From the NCBI GenBank assembly GCA_963827135.1, contig CAWGZX010000002.1:1-52142 (forward strand): a stretch of DNA of 52,142 nt, given 5' to 3'. The position numbers were made by a program, and so were the translations under genes. The notes beneath the pieces were generated by a model, which searched no databases, was not told the DNA's origin, and was given only the letters and a program-made list of their open reading frames with translations. Shown piece by piece: positions 1-11,886 of this stretch (within the stretch, counting starts at the first letter, position 1; every line of letters begins with the position of its first letter). This DNA is from JAJRAN01 sp963827135 (GTDB taxonomy: Archaea > Thermoplasmatota > Thermoplasmata > Methanomassiliicoccales > UBA472).

Positions 1-1
1 G

Positions 2-742
2 GGCGTCAAGGTCAACGGCATAATGGTCTTCGACGGTTTCACAAGCGGTAAGGCAGACCGGCGCCAATGCCTCGGTCGTTTTCGTGCCTTCGCGCCATGC
101 CAAGAACGCCGTGATAGAGGCTTTGGACGCCGGGGTTCGCATCGTCGTCGTCATCACCGAGCACATCCCGCTCCATGATTCGGTCCTCATGCTTCAATAC
201 GCGAAGCTCAAGGGGGCGAGGGTGCTCGGACCAAACTGTCCAGGCCTCGCCTCGCCTTCGAGGGGAAAGCTAGGCATTATGCCGAACATGATATTCAGGA
301 AGGGGAGTACGGGCGTGGTCTCGCGCTCCGGCACCTTGACCTACGAGATAGTCAACGAGCTAAGCGAGGCGGGGATAGGGCAGTCCACGTGCGTGGGAGT
401 CGGAGGAGATCCAATTATCGGGACGGACTTCGTGGATGCGCTGGCCTTGTTCGAGGAGGACCCTGAGACGGACAGCATTGTGCTCGTGGGCGAGATAGGC
501 GGCACGGCCGAGGAGGAGGCTGCGGAGTACATCTCCAAGAAGGTGAGCAAGCCCGTGGTGGCCTACATCACGGGAAGGACGGCGCCCCCAGGCAAGAAGA
601 TGGGACATGCAGGCGCGATAATCGCTAGGGGGAAGGGCACGGCGGGTAGCAAGGTCACCGCGCTCCTGGATGCGGGCGTGGAAGTGGCCAAATCCCCGCA
701 GAGGTTCCGTTCCTGCTCCGGGCTGCGATGAGGAAGCCCTAG
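2..742 (+). CDS. sucD: Succinate-CoA ligase alpha subunit, 5'-partial, two apparent frameshifts
   Basis: CoA-binding/ligase alpha subunit that interconverts succinyl-CoA and succinate with the beta subunit in the cytoplasm. The 5' end lies outside the window. Visible family features are GPNCPG, SRSGTLTYE, the GDPIIGTDF loop and GHAGAIIARGKGTAG, whose His is the phosphorylated catalytic residue. Bases 2-34 read GVKVNGIMVFD in one frame. Translation then continues only in another frame from about base 36 (TVSQAVRQTGANAS), as if two bases were missing. Near 681-690 a second break occurs: the uninterrupted frame ends at 731 with an atypical tail, while the neighbouring frame gives AEVPFLLRAAMRKP and stops at 742, the expected C-terminus. 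Sequence error or a decaying gene are both possible. Confidence 0.85.
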
Positions 743-861
743 GACGGCCCACGAATATGGGCGGTCTTGGTCAGCGGATCGGGGGCGGACCGGGGCTAAG
801 GTCATTCCGCACTCTCCATAAAATCAAGCACAACACCGTCCTAATTCGCACAGTATCACAG

Positions 862-867
862 TATATA
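862..867 (+). promoter_or_regulatory. Distal candidate TATA box upstream of 23S rRNA
   Basis: TATATA in the 516-base gap between sucD and the rRNA processing stem. It is the first of three TATA-like sites in tandem, an arrangement common for rRNA genes. The gap (743-1258) holds no convincing gene, and its open frames lack recognisable protein features. Assigned on sequence alone. Confidence 0.35.
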
Positions 868-1002
868 GGGGGCTCTTTCTTTCATAGGGTTCGTACCGAT
901 GATAAGGACTACATGGCCCCTCCCAAAAGAAAGAAAAACCATGCTCATAGCTGCCCTTTTCTGTGCATCAGCCAGCATTCGTTTTTTCTGCTTCACATAC
1001 CC

Positions 1003-1009
1003 TTAAATA
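1003..1009 (+). promoter_or_regulatory. Middle candidate TATA box upstream of 23S rRNA
   Basis: TTAAATA in an A/T-rich stretch. A transcript from here would start near 1030 and would carry the perfect 6-bp hairpin CCTCGA/TCGAGG at 1105-1119 in its leader. Confidence 0.45.
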
Positions 1010-1093
1010 GAACATCTATACTAGGGTTATTCCCCTGATTGAAGAGGTGTGGGTTGCACTCGTGGCCATGTGAATTCATGGCTTGGAACAACC

Positions 1094-1101
1094 TATAAAT
1101 A
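1094..1101 (+). promoter_or_regulatory. Proximal candidate TATA box upstream of 23S rRNA
   Basis: TATAAATA is the strongest archaeal TATA match in the gap and predicts a start near 1125, giving a leader of about 130 bases before the processing stem. The inverted repeat at 1105-1119 lies between the box and the predicted start, so for this promoter it would be a DNA site rather than an RNA hairpin. Confidence 0.55.
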
Positions 1102-1258
1102 TAACCTCGAACATCGAGGGCTTCACCGCGCCAAATGGCCCATGATGGCCTATGGCGTTTGTTGAGGAGTGAGGTGCACCCGGGAAGTGAATTTCCGGGG
1201 AAGAGGATAGGGCGATCGCGAATGACGGAAGGCTTCGCGGTGGGCCCCATGATCCAAT

Positions 1259-4278
<3,020 letters not shown>

Positions 4279-4295
4279 TCCCTCCCTCCTTCCAA

Positions 4296-4316
4296 CAATA
4301 TCTTTTATTTCTAATC
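4296..4316 (+). terminator. T-rich terminator region after 23S rRNA
   Basis: A pyrimidine- and T-rich stretch with TCTTTTATTTCT begins about 20 bases after the processing stem and lies between the rRNA gene and the convergent DUF763 gene. Archaeal terminators are typically T-runs without a required hairpin, so this is the likely termination zone. Confidence 0.45.
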
Positions 4317-4353
4317 GTCCAGATTGCATTAGCGTCAGCTTTGGAGAACCGGA

Positions 4354-5451
4354 TCACGATATATCAGGTGGAACCAATCTTCGCAGTCTTCTAACAGCAT
4401 CAAGCTTGGCGTTGCTCGACATCCTGCTCTCTTCGATCCCCGACTCAAGGACCTCTATGGACTTGTCCATGGACCTACGGTCCACTGGGTAAGGTACGCC
4501 ATCCTTGCCTCCGACGGCAAATGAGAACTTGACCGGGTCCTTCCAGCTTGCCCTAGTACCATGCATCAGCTCTGAGATCAGGGCGAGCGCCCGGACGGTG
4601 GAAGGGCCTATGCCCTCGAGCGAGATGAGCTCCTCGTAATCGCGAGGCTGGAACTCGTAAGCATGCCTGAGCGCCGTCCAATTGATGTCGCGAGGCATAT
4701 GGAGCTTGACGGGCCTCTCCCCGGCCCATTCGGACAGGGTGCTCTGCCCTTTCTCGACTACCACTACCTGCCGCTCCAGATGCTCCATTCCGTCCTTGAC
4801 CAGGTCCACGGAGGCGGCCCGGGCCCCCCCGCTCTCCGAGGCGGTCATGTCCAGCACGCCGATCGCTGGTGTGCCGATGAGGCCGGTGTGCGGCTCCTCT
4901 ACGAAGTGAGATGACGTGTCGGAGCTCCATTGATAGCGGCGGGCATAGCCGGTGGTATCGCTCATGCCCTGCTGCACCACCGCCCAATGCCCATGGCGGT
5001 CGAAGATGATGACATGATGGTAGAGGTCGTGGCCATCCTGCAGGGCCGCGCTATCCACCTTGGCGCACATCCTGCTGCAATAGCGGAGCCGCCTCTCCAT
5101 AGCATCCGAAAGCCCGTTCATCTCGGCGAAGCTGGATATCTCGGATGGCGTTTGGCGGGAGACCGCACCCTTCCCGCCGGCGACGCCGATCTCCGGATGG
5201 GATTGCATGGCCACTTTCATCGCGCCGCAGGTCACGGTCGTCGTCCCCGAGGAATGCCAATCGAACCCCAGGACGCAGGAGTAGGCCTGGAACCAGAACG
5301 GGTCGGCCATCCTCCTGATGACCTCTTGGCTTCCGTACTCGTCCAGCATGACCTCGGTGATGGCAGAGGCCAACTTCACCATCCTGGTGAAGAGCCATCG
5401 GGGCGCGTCCCCTCCATGTAGGGGCAGCTGTGAGACGCCGGACCGAGGCAT
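4354..5451 (-). CDS. DUF763 domain protein
   Basis: Protein of 365 residues covering the whole DUF763 family, which is found in archaea and some bacteria and has no settled function. It starts MPRSGVSQLPLHGG, the conserved family N-terminus. Near residues 275-295 the segment ISLEGIGPSTVRALALI resembles a helix-hairpin-helix nucleic-acid-binding motif, which suggests but does not prove a DNA-related role. It lies 57 bases downstream of the UPF0216 gene on the same strand, so the two are probably co-transcribed, and it converges on the 23S gene. The family call is by recognition of conserved sequence, not a search. Confidence 0.85.
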   Translation of the reverse strand: MPRSGVSQLPLHGGDAPRWLFTRMVKLASAITEVMLDEYGSQEVIRRMADPFWFQAYSCVLGFDWHSSGTTTVTCGAMKVAMQSHPEIGVAGGKGAVSRQTPSEISSFAEMNGLSDAMERRLRYCSRMCAKVDSAALQDGHDLYHHVIIFDRHGHWAVVQQGMSDTTGYARRYQWSSDTSSHFVEEPHTGLIGTPAIGVLDMTASESGGARAASVDLVKDGMEHLERQVVVVEKGQSTLSEWAGERPVKLHMPRDINWTALRHAYEFQPRDYEELISLEGIGPSTVRALALISELMHGTRASWKDPVKFSFAVGGKDGVPYPVDRRSMDKSIEVLESGIEESRMSSNAKLDAVRRLRRLVPPDIS

Positions 5452-5508
5452 GGAGCATCATTTGTCGGAAAGACTACAAACGGCTTCCCCAGGGGTCTCC
5501 GAATATGC

Positions 5509-5907
5509 CTATGGCATGTACATTACCGTGGTCGTGGTCGGTAGCTTCTTGCGCAGCTCGTGCAGGTGGGGGTAGTAGAAGCGCACCATGTCCTCGGTGT
5601 CCAGATCACGGTCCAAGGCCTTGGCGATGGTCCTTGCCTCCACCTTCCCCGTCACCTTCCAAGCCCCGCTCTCGCTCTCGGTGTCCGTCATGACCAATAT
5701 AGGTATGCGCAGCTTGCCTTTATCGAAGAAGTCCAGCAACGAGTCGAGGTAGATCAGCTCCTCCCTGTCCACCTTGTAGCGGTTGCCGTCCTTGCCCTCG
5801 TAGTAAGGATCCTTTTCCAAGAGAAGGTCGGCCAAACCCCTCCTCTGCGCAGGAAGATGTCGGTTCATGACCAAGATGAAGCGCTGCAGGGTCGATTCGT
5901 CGAACAT
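5509..5907 (-). CDS. UPF0216 (DUF61) family protein
   Basis: Protein of 132 residues matching the archaeal UPF0216/DUF61 family: an N-terminal MNRHLPAQRRGLADLL segment, then VDREELIYLDSLLD, then a beta-rich half with IPILVMTDTESESGAWKVTG. The function of the family is unknown. It is the first gene of a probable two-gene unit with DUF763. A TATA-like TTAATTAG lies at about 5952-5959 on this strand, giving a short leader. No membrane segment or signal peptide is present. Confidence 0.8.
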   Translation of the reverse strand: MFDESTLQRFILVMNRHLPAQRRGLADLLLEKDPYYEGKDGNRYKVDREELIYLDSLLDFFDKGKLRIPILVMTDTESESGAWKVTGKVEARTIAKALDRDLDTEDMVRFYYPHLHELRKKLPTTTTVMYMP

Positions 5908-6062
5908 CCGGCACCAGTTCGCGCTCTGCCTACATCAAGGTGTCGCCTTACTAATTAAGAGATGATGCATCCACCTGGCCTGAGGCTGAAGCATCGCCGA
6001 GGGCGAAGCTAATATACGCTGCTCTTTAATAATGTGGACAGCTGAAAGCCCTCAGGTGGAAA
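5908..6062. promoter_or_regulatory. Divergent promoter region, UPF0216 / nifB
   Basis: A 155-base spacer between divergent genes. On the plus strand TAATATA at 6011-6017 predicts a start near 6037, followed by AGGTGG at 6054-6059, a possible ribosome-binding site for nifB. On the minus strand TTAATTAG around 5952-5959 serves UPF0216. A second A/T-rich site, CTTTAATAATG at 6024-6034, could be an alternative box. No operator repeat was seen. Confidence 0.55.
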
Positions 6063-7340
6063 ATGACCGAGGAGATTAATCCGGAGCTCCAGAAGCTCCT
6101 GGACACCCATCCCTGTTACAACGAGAAGGCGTGCAAGAGCTTCGCCCGCATGCATCTGCCGGTGGCCCCGGCCTGCAACGTCCAGTGCAACTACTGCAAC
6201 CGCAAGTACGATTGCACCAACGAGTCGAGGCCGGGAGTGACCAGCGAGGTCCTCACGCCCGAGGGCGCGGTGGCCAAGATCCGTTTCGTCAGGGAGAAGA
6301 TCCCCAACCTGAGCGTCATCGGCATCGCCGGTCCGGGGGATCCGCTGGCCAATGAGAACACCTTCAAGACCCTTGAGCTGGTGGGCAAGGAATTCCCGGA
6401 CATGACCCTGTGCCTGAGCACCAACGGCCTGAACCTGCCCAAGAACGTGGAGCGATTGAGGTCGCTCGGGGTCAAGTTCATCACCGTCACCATCAACGCC
6501 GTGGATCCCGAGATCGCCGGCAAGATGTACCAGTTCGTGGTCTGGGGGGGCAAGGTGCTGCGCGGCCTCGACGCCGGAAAGAGGATGGTGCACAACCAGC
6601 TGGAGGGCGTGCGCCTTGCTGCCGAGGCGGGCATGCTGGTCAAGGTCAACACCGTCATGGTGCCCGAGGTCAACGCCGACCACATACCCGAGGTGGCCAA
6701 GAAGGTCAAGGAGCTCGGTGCCTACATCATCAACATCATCCCCATGATCCCGGTGCCGGGCACTCCCTTCGCCAAGATGCGGGCGCCGACCCCGCGCGAG
6801 CGCAAGGAGCTGCAGGAGGTCTGCGAGCCCAAGATCAAACAGATGCGCCATTGCCGGCAGTGCCGGGCCGATGCCATCGGCCTGCTGGACGAGGACCGCT
6901 CGGCGGAATTCGCCCACTACTCCTGCGGCGCAGAGGCCAAGGAGGGTGAGGCAGTCATGATAGAGATGGAGGGCAAGACCAAGCACAAGGTCGCCGTGGC
7001 CTCCAGCGACGGAAGGACCGTCGATCTCGGCTATGGGCAGACGGAGAGCTTCTTCGCCTTCTTGGTCGAGGAGGGCAGCATAGTCCAGCTCGGACAGGTC
7101 AAGGTCGATGCGAGGTTGGACGAGCCGGTCTACGGCTCGGCCCACAAGGCCAAGCTGGAGAATATGGCGCTGGCCCTCCGCGGATACGACGCGGTGGTGG
7201 CCACGGAATTCAGTGACAGAGCAGTGCAGCTGTTGAAGCAGAACGGGATTGCGGCCTACGCCCTGAAGGGCGATGTTGAGAGATCGGTTTTGGAAGCTTC
7301 GGACAACCTCTACAAGAAGAGGGCGGAGACGTTCGAGTGA
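6063..7340 (+). CDS. nifB: NifB radical SAM protein with fused NifX-like domain
   Basis: NifB builds NifB-co, the iron-sulfur-carbide precursor of nitrogenase cofactors, from two [4Fe-4S] clusters and S-adenosylmethionine. The radical-SAM Cys triad is C38-x3-C42-x2-C45 in ACNVQCNYCNRKYDC. The HPCYNEKA segment upstream is a NifB signature, and further cysteines occur at CRQCRAD (about residue 263) for accessory clusters. From about residue 300 the protein continues as a NifX/NafY-type cofactor-binding domain (VAVASSDGRTVDLGYGQTESF). Its length of 425 matches NifB-NifX fusions. No nifHDKEN gene is present here; nifB is commonly present in methanogens. It overlaps the next gene's possible GTG start. 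Confidence 0.93.
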   Translation: MTEEINPELQKLLDTHPCYNEKACKSFARMHLPVAPACNVQCNYCNRKYDCTNESRPGVTSEVLTPEGAVAKIRFVREKIPNLSVIGIAGPGDPLANENTFKTLELVGKEFPDMTLCLSTNGLNLPKNVERLRSLGVKFITVTINAVDPEIAGKMYQFVVWGGKVLRGLDAGKRMVHNQLEGVRLAAEAGMLVKVNTVMVPEVNADHIPEVAKKVKELGAYIINIIPMIPVPGTPFAKMRAPTPRERKELQEVCEPKIKQMRHCRQCRADAIGLLDEDRSAEFAHYSCGAEAKEGEAVMIEMEGKTKHKVAVASSDGRTVDLGYGQTESFFAFLVEEGSIVQLGQVKVDARLDEPVYGSAHKAKLENMALALRGYDAVVATEFSDRAVQLLKQNGIAAYALKGDVERSVLEASDNLYKKRAETFE

Positions 7341-7345
7341 GGGAC

Positions 7346-8941
7346 ATGCGCGCCTCCGACCTGCTCGTCAAATGCTTCGAGGCCGAGGGCGTGGAGCGCA
7401 TCTTCGGCATCCCGGGCGAGGAGAACCTCGACGTCATGGACTCTCTCAAGGGATCGGGCGTCGAGTTCGTGCTCACTAGGCATGAGAACTCGGCCGCCTT
7501 CATCGCCTTGACCTGCTCCAGGCTCACCAACCGACCTCATGTCTGCCTCTCCACCCTAGGGCCCGGGGCGACGAACATGGTCACCGGCGTGGCCGAGGCC
7601 TTCCTCTCCTACATACCTTTGATCGCCCTGACCGGCCAGGTCGGGTCAGACCAGGCCTTCGTGCCGCGCAAGCAGCATCTGGACCTGGTCCAGATGTACA
7701 GGCCTGTGACCAAGGAGAGCTTCAGTCTGAGGGCCGGTCAGGACGTGCCCTCTTTCGTGCGCAGGGCGTTCCAGATAGCTGCCGAGGAGAGGCCCGGGCC
7801 CGTCCATCTCGAGCTCCCCGAAGACGCCATGAAGGCCAAGACCTCCGGGGAGCCTCTGAGACATGCCAGGTACCATCAGGCGGAGCTGGACCAGAAGGCA
7901 ATCGCCCGAGCCAGGGAGATAATCTCCTCGGCCAAGCGGCCCCTCATCCTTGCCGGACCCGGGGTCTGGCGCGGGATGGCGGGAGCGTCGCTGCGCAAGT
8001 TCGCCCGCTCCTGGGGCATACCCGTGGCGCACACCTGGCACGGTGTCGGCGCCATGCCGTATGACGATAGGCTCTCGCTCAACACCATCGGAATGCGGGC
8101 CAAGGACCGGGTGAGGAGGGCGTTCGAGCAGATGGACGTGGTGCTCCTGATCGGCTTCGATGTCCCGGAATTCCAGCCCGCCTTCTGGAACATCGGCTCC
8201 CCGAAGACGGTGGTCGGGCTCGTCGCCGCTCCCCTGGAGGCGGTTCCCGGGCTCAACGTGGACCTGCAGCTCATCGGCCCTCTCAATGCCATGCTGGAAA
8301 GGCTCGCCGTCCACGCCCGAAGGAAGGAGAACTGGTCCCTCGAGCATCGCCAGGACCTGGTGGAATGCATCGACGGATGCCCCGTCGACTCGCCCCCGGT
8401 CAAGCCTCAGCTGGCGGTGAGGGCGATCAGAGCGAGCCTGGGCAAGTCCGACATCTGCACCAGCGACGTGGGCGCGCACCTCATCTGGCTCTCCAAGCTC
8501 TATCCAGTCTACAAGGAGAACACCCTTCTGCTGACCAACGGCCTGATCCCCATGGGCATCGGCATCCCCTCGGCCATCGGCGCCAAGCTCGTCCACCCAG
8601 AGAGAAAGGTGGTGGCGGTGGTCGGGGACGGGGGGCTGATGATGAGCGCGGGCGAGCTGGAGACCGCCAAGCGCCTCGACACGAGATTCGTGACCGTGGT
8701 CTTCAACGACTCAGGCCTCGGCCTGATCAAGCTCAAGCACGAGCGCGCCTATGGCCGCCACTATGGCACAGACTTCGGCAACCCGGACCTGGTCAAGTTC
8801 GCCGAGTCCTTCGGCGCCAAAGGCTACCGCGTGGAGACCGCGGCCGAGCTAGAGGATGCCCTGCACCAGGCTTTGGCCGGAGAGGAGCTGGCCCTCATCG
8901 ACGTCCCTATCGATTACCGCGAGAACCGGGACCTCTTCTGA
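7346..8941 (+). CDS. Thiamine-diphosphate enzyme, acetolactate synthase large-subunit-like
   Basis: Three-domain ThDP enzyme of 531 residues, slightly short of typical acetolactate synthases. Visible are the N-terminal pyrimidine domain with RHEN (the Glu that activates ThDP), a central domain, and the C-terminal pyrophosphate-binding motif GDGGLMMSAGELETA...FNDSG. The ATG at 7346 is preferred. An in-frame GTG at 7337 overlaps the nifB stop, so the pair is surely one operon. No regulatory small subunit (IlvH/IlvN) follows, which leaves open a catabolic acetolactate synthase or another decarboxylase/ligase such as sulfopyruvate decarboxylase-like or glyoxylate carboligase-like enzymes. Family call firm, substrate not. 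Confidence 0.85.
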   Translation: MRASDLLVKCFEAEGVERIFGIPGEENLDVMDSLKGSGVEFVLTRHENSAAFIALTCSRLTNRPHVCLSTLGPGATNMVTGVAEAFLSYIPLIALTGQVGSDQAFVPRKQHLDLVQMYRPVTKESFSLRAGQDVPSFVRRAFQIAAEERPGPVHLELPEDAMKAKTSGEPLRHARYHQAELDQKAIARAREIISSAKRPLILAGPGVWRGMAGASLRKFARSWGIPVAHTWHGVGAMPYDDRLSLNTIGMRAKDRVRRAFEQMDVVLLIGFDVPEFQPAFWNIGSPKTVVGLVAAPLEAVPGLNVDLQLIGPLNAMLERLAVHARRKENWSLEHRQDLVECIDGCPVDSPPVKPQLAVRAIRASLGKSDICTSDVGAHLIWLSKLYPVYKENTLLLTNGLIPMGIGIPSAIGAKLVHPERKVVAVVGDGGLMMSAGELETAKRLDTRFVTVVFNDSGLGLIKLKHERAYGRHYGTDFGNPDLVKFAESFGAKGYRVETAAELEDALHQALAGEELALIDVPIDYRENRDLF

Positions 8942-8985
8942 GGATGAAAATACCCGCGTCCAGATGTCCGCGGCTTCGCAAGAAA

Positions 8986-8996
8986 GGTTAAAATAA
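8986..8996 (+). promoter_or_regulatory. alaS promoter (TATA box)
   Basis: GGTTAAAATAA sits about 27 bases before the expected start point and the alaS ATG is at 9018, so the mRNA would have a leader of only a few bases, consistent with leaderless translation. Confidence 0.55.
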
Positions 8997-9017
8997 GCTC
9001 GCTCTCATTGCCGCCCT

Positions 9018-11711
9018 ATGAACGGTCCGGACCCGAAGGAGTTCGAGCTCAAGTTCTTCCTCAACAATGGTTTCCAGAGACGCAAATGCCCCAAGTGCGG
9101 GCGCCACTACTGGACCTTGGGCGCGTGGGAGACCTGCGGCGAGCCTCCTTGCGAGGAGTACACCTTCATCGGCAACTCGCCTTGCAAGAAGGCCCTCAGC
9201 CTGCACGAGATGCGCGAGGAGTACCTATCATTCTTCGAGTCCGAGGGCCACAAGCGCGTGAAGCGCTATCCCATCGTGGCGCGCTGGCGCGATGACGTCT
9301 TCTTCACCCAGGCCTCGATCTACGATTTCCAGCCCTGGGTGCTCAACGAGGTCATCGAGCCTCCAGGCAACCCGCTCACCATCTCCCAGACCTGCGTGCG
9401 CTTCAACGACATAGACAACGTCGGCAAGACCGGCAGGCACTTCACCTTCTTCGAGATGGCCGCCCACCACGTCTTCAACAAGAAGAACCGGGAGATCTAC
9501 TTCAAGGACGGCACCGTCTCGCTGTGCCACAAGTTCTTCACCGTTCGCATGGGCGTGGACCCGCTGCGGCTGCGCTACATCGAGGAATGGTGGGAGGGAG
9601 GGGGGAACGCGGGGCCGTGCGTGGAGGTCATCATCGACGGCGTGGAGGTCGCGACCCTGGTGTTCATGATGTACAAGGTCGGCCCAGATGGCATGTCCCC
9701 CATGTCCATGACCGTCGTGGACACCGGATACGGGCTGGAGAGGATGACCTGGGTCTCGCAGGGCACCCCCTCCGCCTACGAGGCGGTCTTCGGCCCGGTG
9801 GTGGAGGAGCTGAAGCGGCTGGCGAACGTGCAAATGAACCGCAAGGTCCAGGAGGAGTACTCCAAGGTCGCCGGCATGACCAACGCCAAGACCGCCGCCG
9901 ACGTCAGGCGCATCCGCGAGCAGACCGCGGCGCGCATGGGCATCTCCTACGAGGAACTGATGGGCATCGTCGCTCCCCTCGAGGACGTCTATGTCGTCTC
10001 GGACCACTCCCGGGCGCTGGCCATCCTGCTCAACGACGGCGTGGTGCCTTCCAACGTCCGCGAGGGCTACTTTGCCCGCATGCTGGTGAGGAGGGCCCTC
10101 CGTTCCATGCGCTCGCTGGGCATCAAGACCCCTCTGGCCGACATCGTCGCGCTCCAGGTGGACTACTTCGACCAGATCATCCCCGAGCTGAAGGAGAACA
10201 AGCCGGACATCCTCAAGATCGTCCAGGTGGAGGAGGACCGCTACTACGAGACGCTGGCCAGGGGCAAGCTGCTCGTGGACCGCATGACCAAGGACCTGAA
10301 GAAGGGGGAGCGCATCACCAACGAGAAGCTCATCGAGCTCTACGATTCCCATGGCCTCAACCCCGAGCTGGTGAAGGAGTTCGCCTCGGTGCCGGTGGAG
10401 GTGCCCGACGATTTCTACAGGCAGGTCGCCGCCAAGCACGAGAAGCCAGAGGAGGCGGAGGAGGCCAAGAAGGAGGAGTACCCCGAGGGCCTTCCGACCA
10501 CCAGGGCGCTCTACTACGAGGACGTGGACATGCTCGAGTTCCAAGGGAAGGTCGTCGACATCATCAACGGCGGCATCCTGCTGGACCAGACGGCGTTCTA
10601 TCCCGAGGGCGGCGGGCAGGAATGCGACCTCGGCACCCTCGATGGCCACAAGATCACGAAGGTCATCAAGGTCAACTCGTCCGTGCTGCACTACATCGAT
10701 GGGGCGTTGCCGAGAAAGGGGCAGGTCATGAAGGGGTCCATCGAACGCGAGAGGCGCCACCAGCTGATGCGCCACCACACCTCGGCGCACATTATCAACA
10801 GCACGGCCAGGAACATGCTGGGGAACCACATCTGGCAGGCTGGCGCCCACAAGTCCGAGACCGAGGGGCGCCTGGACATCACCCACTACGAGAACCTCAC
10901 CTCGGAGCAGCGCGACGCCCTGGAGAGGGAGGTCAACAAGGTCATCCTCGCCGACCTCAAGGTCAAGATCCAGTTCATGCCGAGGGACGAGGCCGAGTCC
11001 TTGCATGGCTACCGCCTTTACCAGGGCGGGGCCGTGCCCGGGAAGGTCATCCGCGTGGTCGAGATCATCGGCCTGGACGCGGAGGCCTGCGGAGGGCTGC
11101 ACGCCAAGACCACGTCCTTCGTGGGGCCGATCCGCATCCGCCGGACGAAGCGCATCCAGGACGGCATCGTGAGGGTGGAGTACTCCTCTGGCATGGCCGC
11201 GGTCGAGGACATGCAGCGCGACAAGACCATGGTCGAGGCGCTCTCCGAGAGGCTGAACACGCCCCAGGAGAAGGTGGTGGAGGCGGCGGAGCGCCTGCAG
11301 CTGGAGCTGAGGGAGACCGGTAAGAAGGTCGATTCGCTCCTCACCCAGCACAACGAGGACGTGTCCAGGTCCCTTCTGGAACGAGCTACGTTGGTCGACG
11401 GGGTGCGACTGGTGGTGCATCAGGCAAGGCCGGGCGAGGACGCGGAGACCATCTCCAAGGCGCTGACTATGAACCCGAGCACCCTGGTCATAATAGGCGT
11501 CGCCGACAAGAACGCTAAAGTACTAGTTTCCCGCTCACCCGAGTTGAAGGTCGATTGCCGCGCCCTGCTGAAGGAGATCATGAAGCTCCTGGGCGGGGGA
11601 GGAGGCGGCAAGCCCGAGTACGCCCAGGGAGGCGGAGGGGACGCGAGCAAGCTCCCCCAGGCCCTGGCGCTGGCGCCGGAATTGGCGCGCAAGGCTCTGG
11701 GCTCTCACTGA
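9018..11711 (+). CDS. alaS: Alanyl-tRNA synthetase, archaeal type
   Basis: Charges tRNA-Ala. The protein of 897 residues has the archaeal N-terminal extension with a Cys-rich zinc-binding patch (CPKCGRHYWTLGAWETCG, residues about 24-41), the class II catalytic core (VARWRDDVFFTQASIYDFQP and FFEMAAHHVF), a linker rich in Lys and Glu near residues 475-490, the editing domain with HHTSAHI (about 587) and CGGLH (about 692), which supply the zinc ligands for hydrolysing mischarged Ser/Gly-tRNA, and a C-terminal domain with a long Gly-rich loop. A near-leaderless start after the TATA box at 8986 supports the chosen ATG. Single-gene unit. Confidence 0.97.
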   Translation: MNGPDPKEFELKFFLNNGFQRRKCPKCGRHYWTLGAWETCGEPPCEEYTFIGNSPCKKALSLHEMREEYLSFFESEGHKRVKRYPIVARWRDDVFFTQASIYDFQPWVLNEVIEPPGNPLTISQTCVRFNDIDNVGKTGRHFTFFEMAAHHVFNKKNREIYFKDGTVSLCHKFFTVRMGVDPLRLRYIEEWWEGGGNAGPCVEVIIDGVEVATLVFMMYKVGPDGMSPMSMTVVDTGYGLERMTWVSQGTPSAYEAVFGPVVEELKRLANVQMNRKVQEEYSKVAGMTNAKTAADVRRIREQTAARMGISYEELMGIVAPLEDVYVVSDHSRALAILLNDGVVPSNVREGYFARMLVRRALRSMRSLGIKTPLADIVALQVDYFDQIIPELKENKPDILKIVQVEEDRYYETLARGKLLVDRMTKDLKKGERITNEKLIELYDSHGLNPELVKEFASVPVEVPDDFYRQVAAKHEKPEEAEEAKKEEYPEGLPTTRALYYEDVDMLEFQGKVVDIINGGILLDQTAFYPEGGGQECDLGTLDGHKITKVIKVNSSVLHYIDGALPRKGQVMKGSIERERRHQLMRHHTSAHIINSTARNMLGNHIWQAGAHKSETEGRLDITHYENLTSEQRDALEREVNKVILADLKVKIQFMPRDEAESLHGYRLYQGGAVPGKVIRVVEIIGLDAEACGGLHAKTTSFVGPIRIRRTKRIQDGIVRVEYSSGMAAVEDMQRDKTMVEALSERLNTPQEKVVEAAERLQLELRETGKKVDSLLTQHNEDVSRSLLERATLVDGVRLVVHQARPGEDAETISKALTMNPSTLVIIGVADKNAKVLVSRSPELKVDCRALLKEIMKLLGGGGGGKPEYAQGGGGDASKLPQALALAPELARKALGSH

Positions 11712-11808
11712 CAAGCTGTGGACCCTTGTCGCACCGACAGGGCGAGGCCGTTGTAGCCCCGGCTAGGTCTGGATGCGATGTCCTAGCGCAGCTGGACAAC
11801 GGAAATAC

Positions 11809-11886
11809 TTATATATGGACTCGTTTTTAGGGACTCTGCTCTACAAGAGCACTGACTATCTATCTATCATAACCGGAGGAAAAATC
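11809..11886 (+). promoter_or_regulatory. Ribosomal operon promoter, leader and RBS
   Basis: TTATATAT at 11809-11816 predicts transcription from about 11837, giving a leader of roughly 50 bases. GGAGG at 11875-11879 lies 7 bases before a TTG at 11887, and this spacing decides the start of uS13. Upstream, 11712-11808 holds no gene. Confidence 0.7.

Noticed and set aside
743..1258. Open frames and possible C/D-box RNA in the gap before 23S
   Set aside because: GATGATAA near 897 and CTGA near 1034 resemble boxes C and D but are too far apart and lack C'/D' boxes; the 122-codon frame has no protein features.
9228..11420. 730-codon frame antisense to alaS, and similar long antisense frames in G/C-rich genes
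   Set aside because: They are shadows caused by high third-position G/C; residues are Leu/His/Asp-rich and match no fold.
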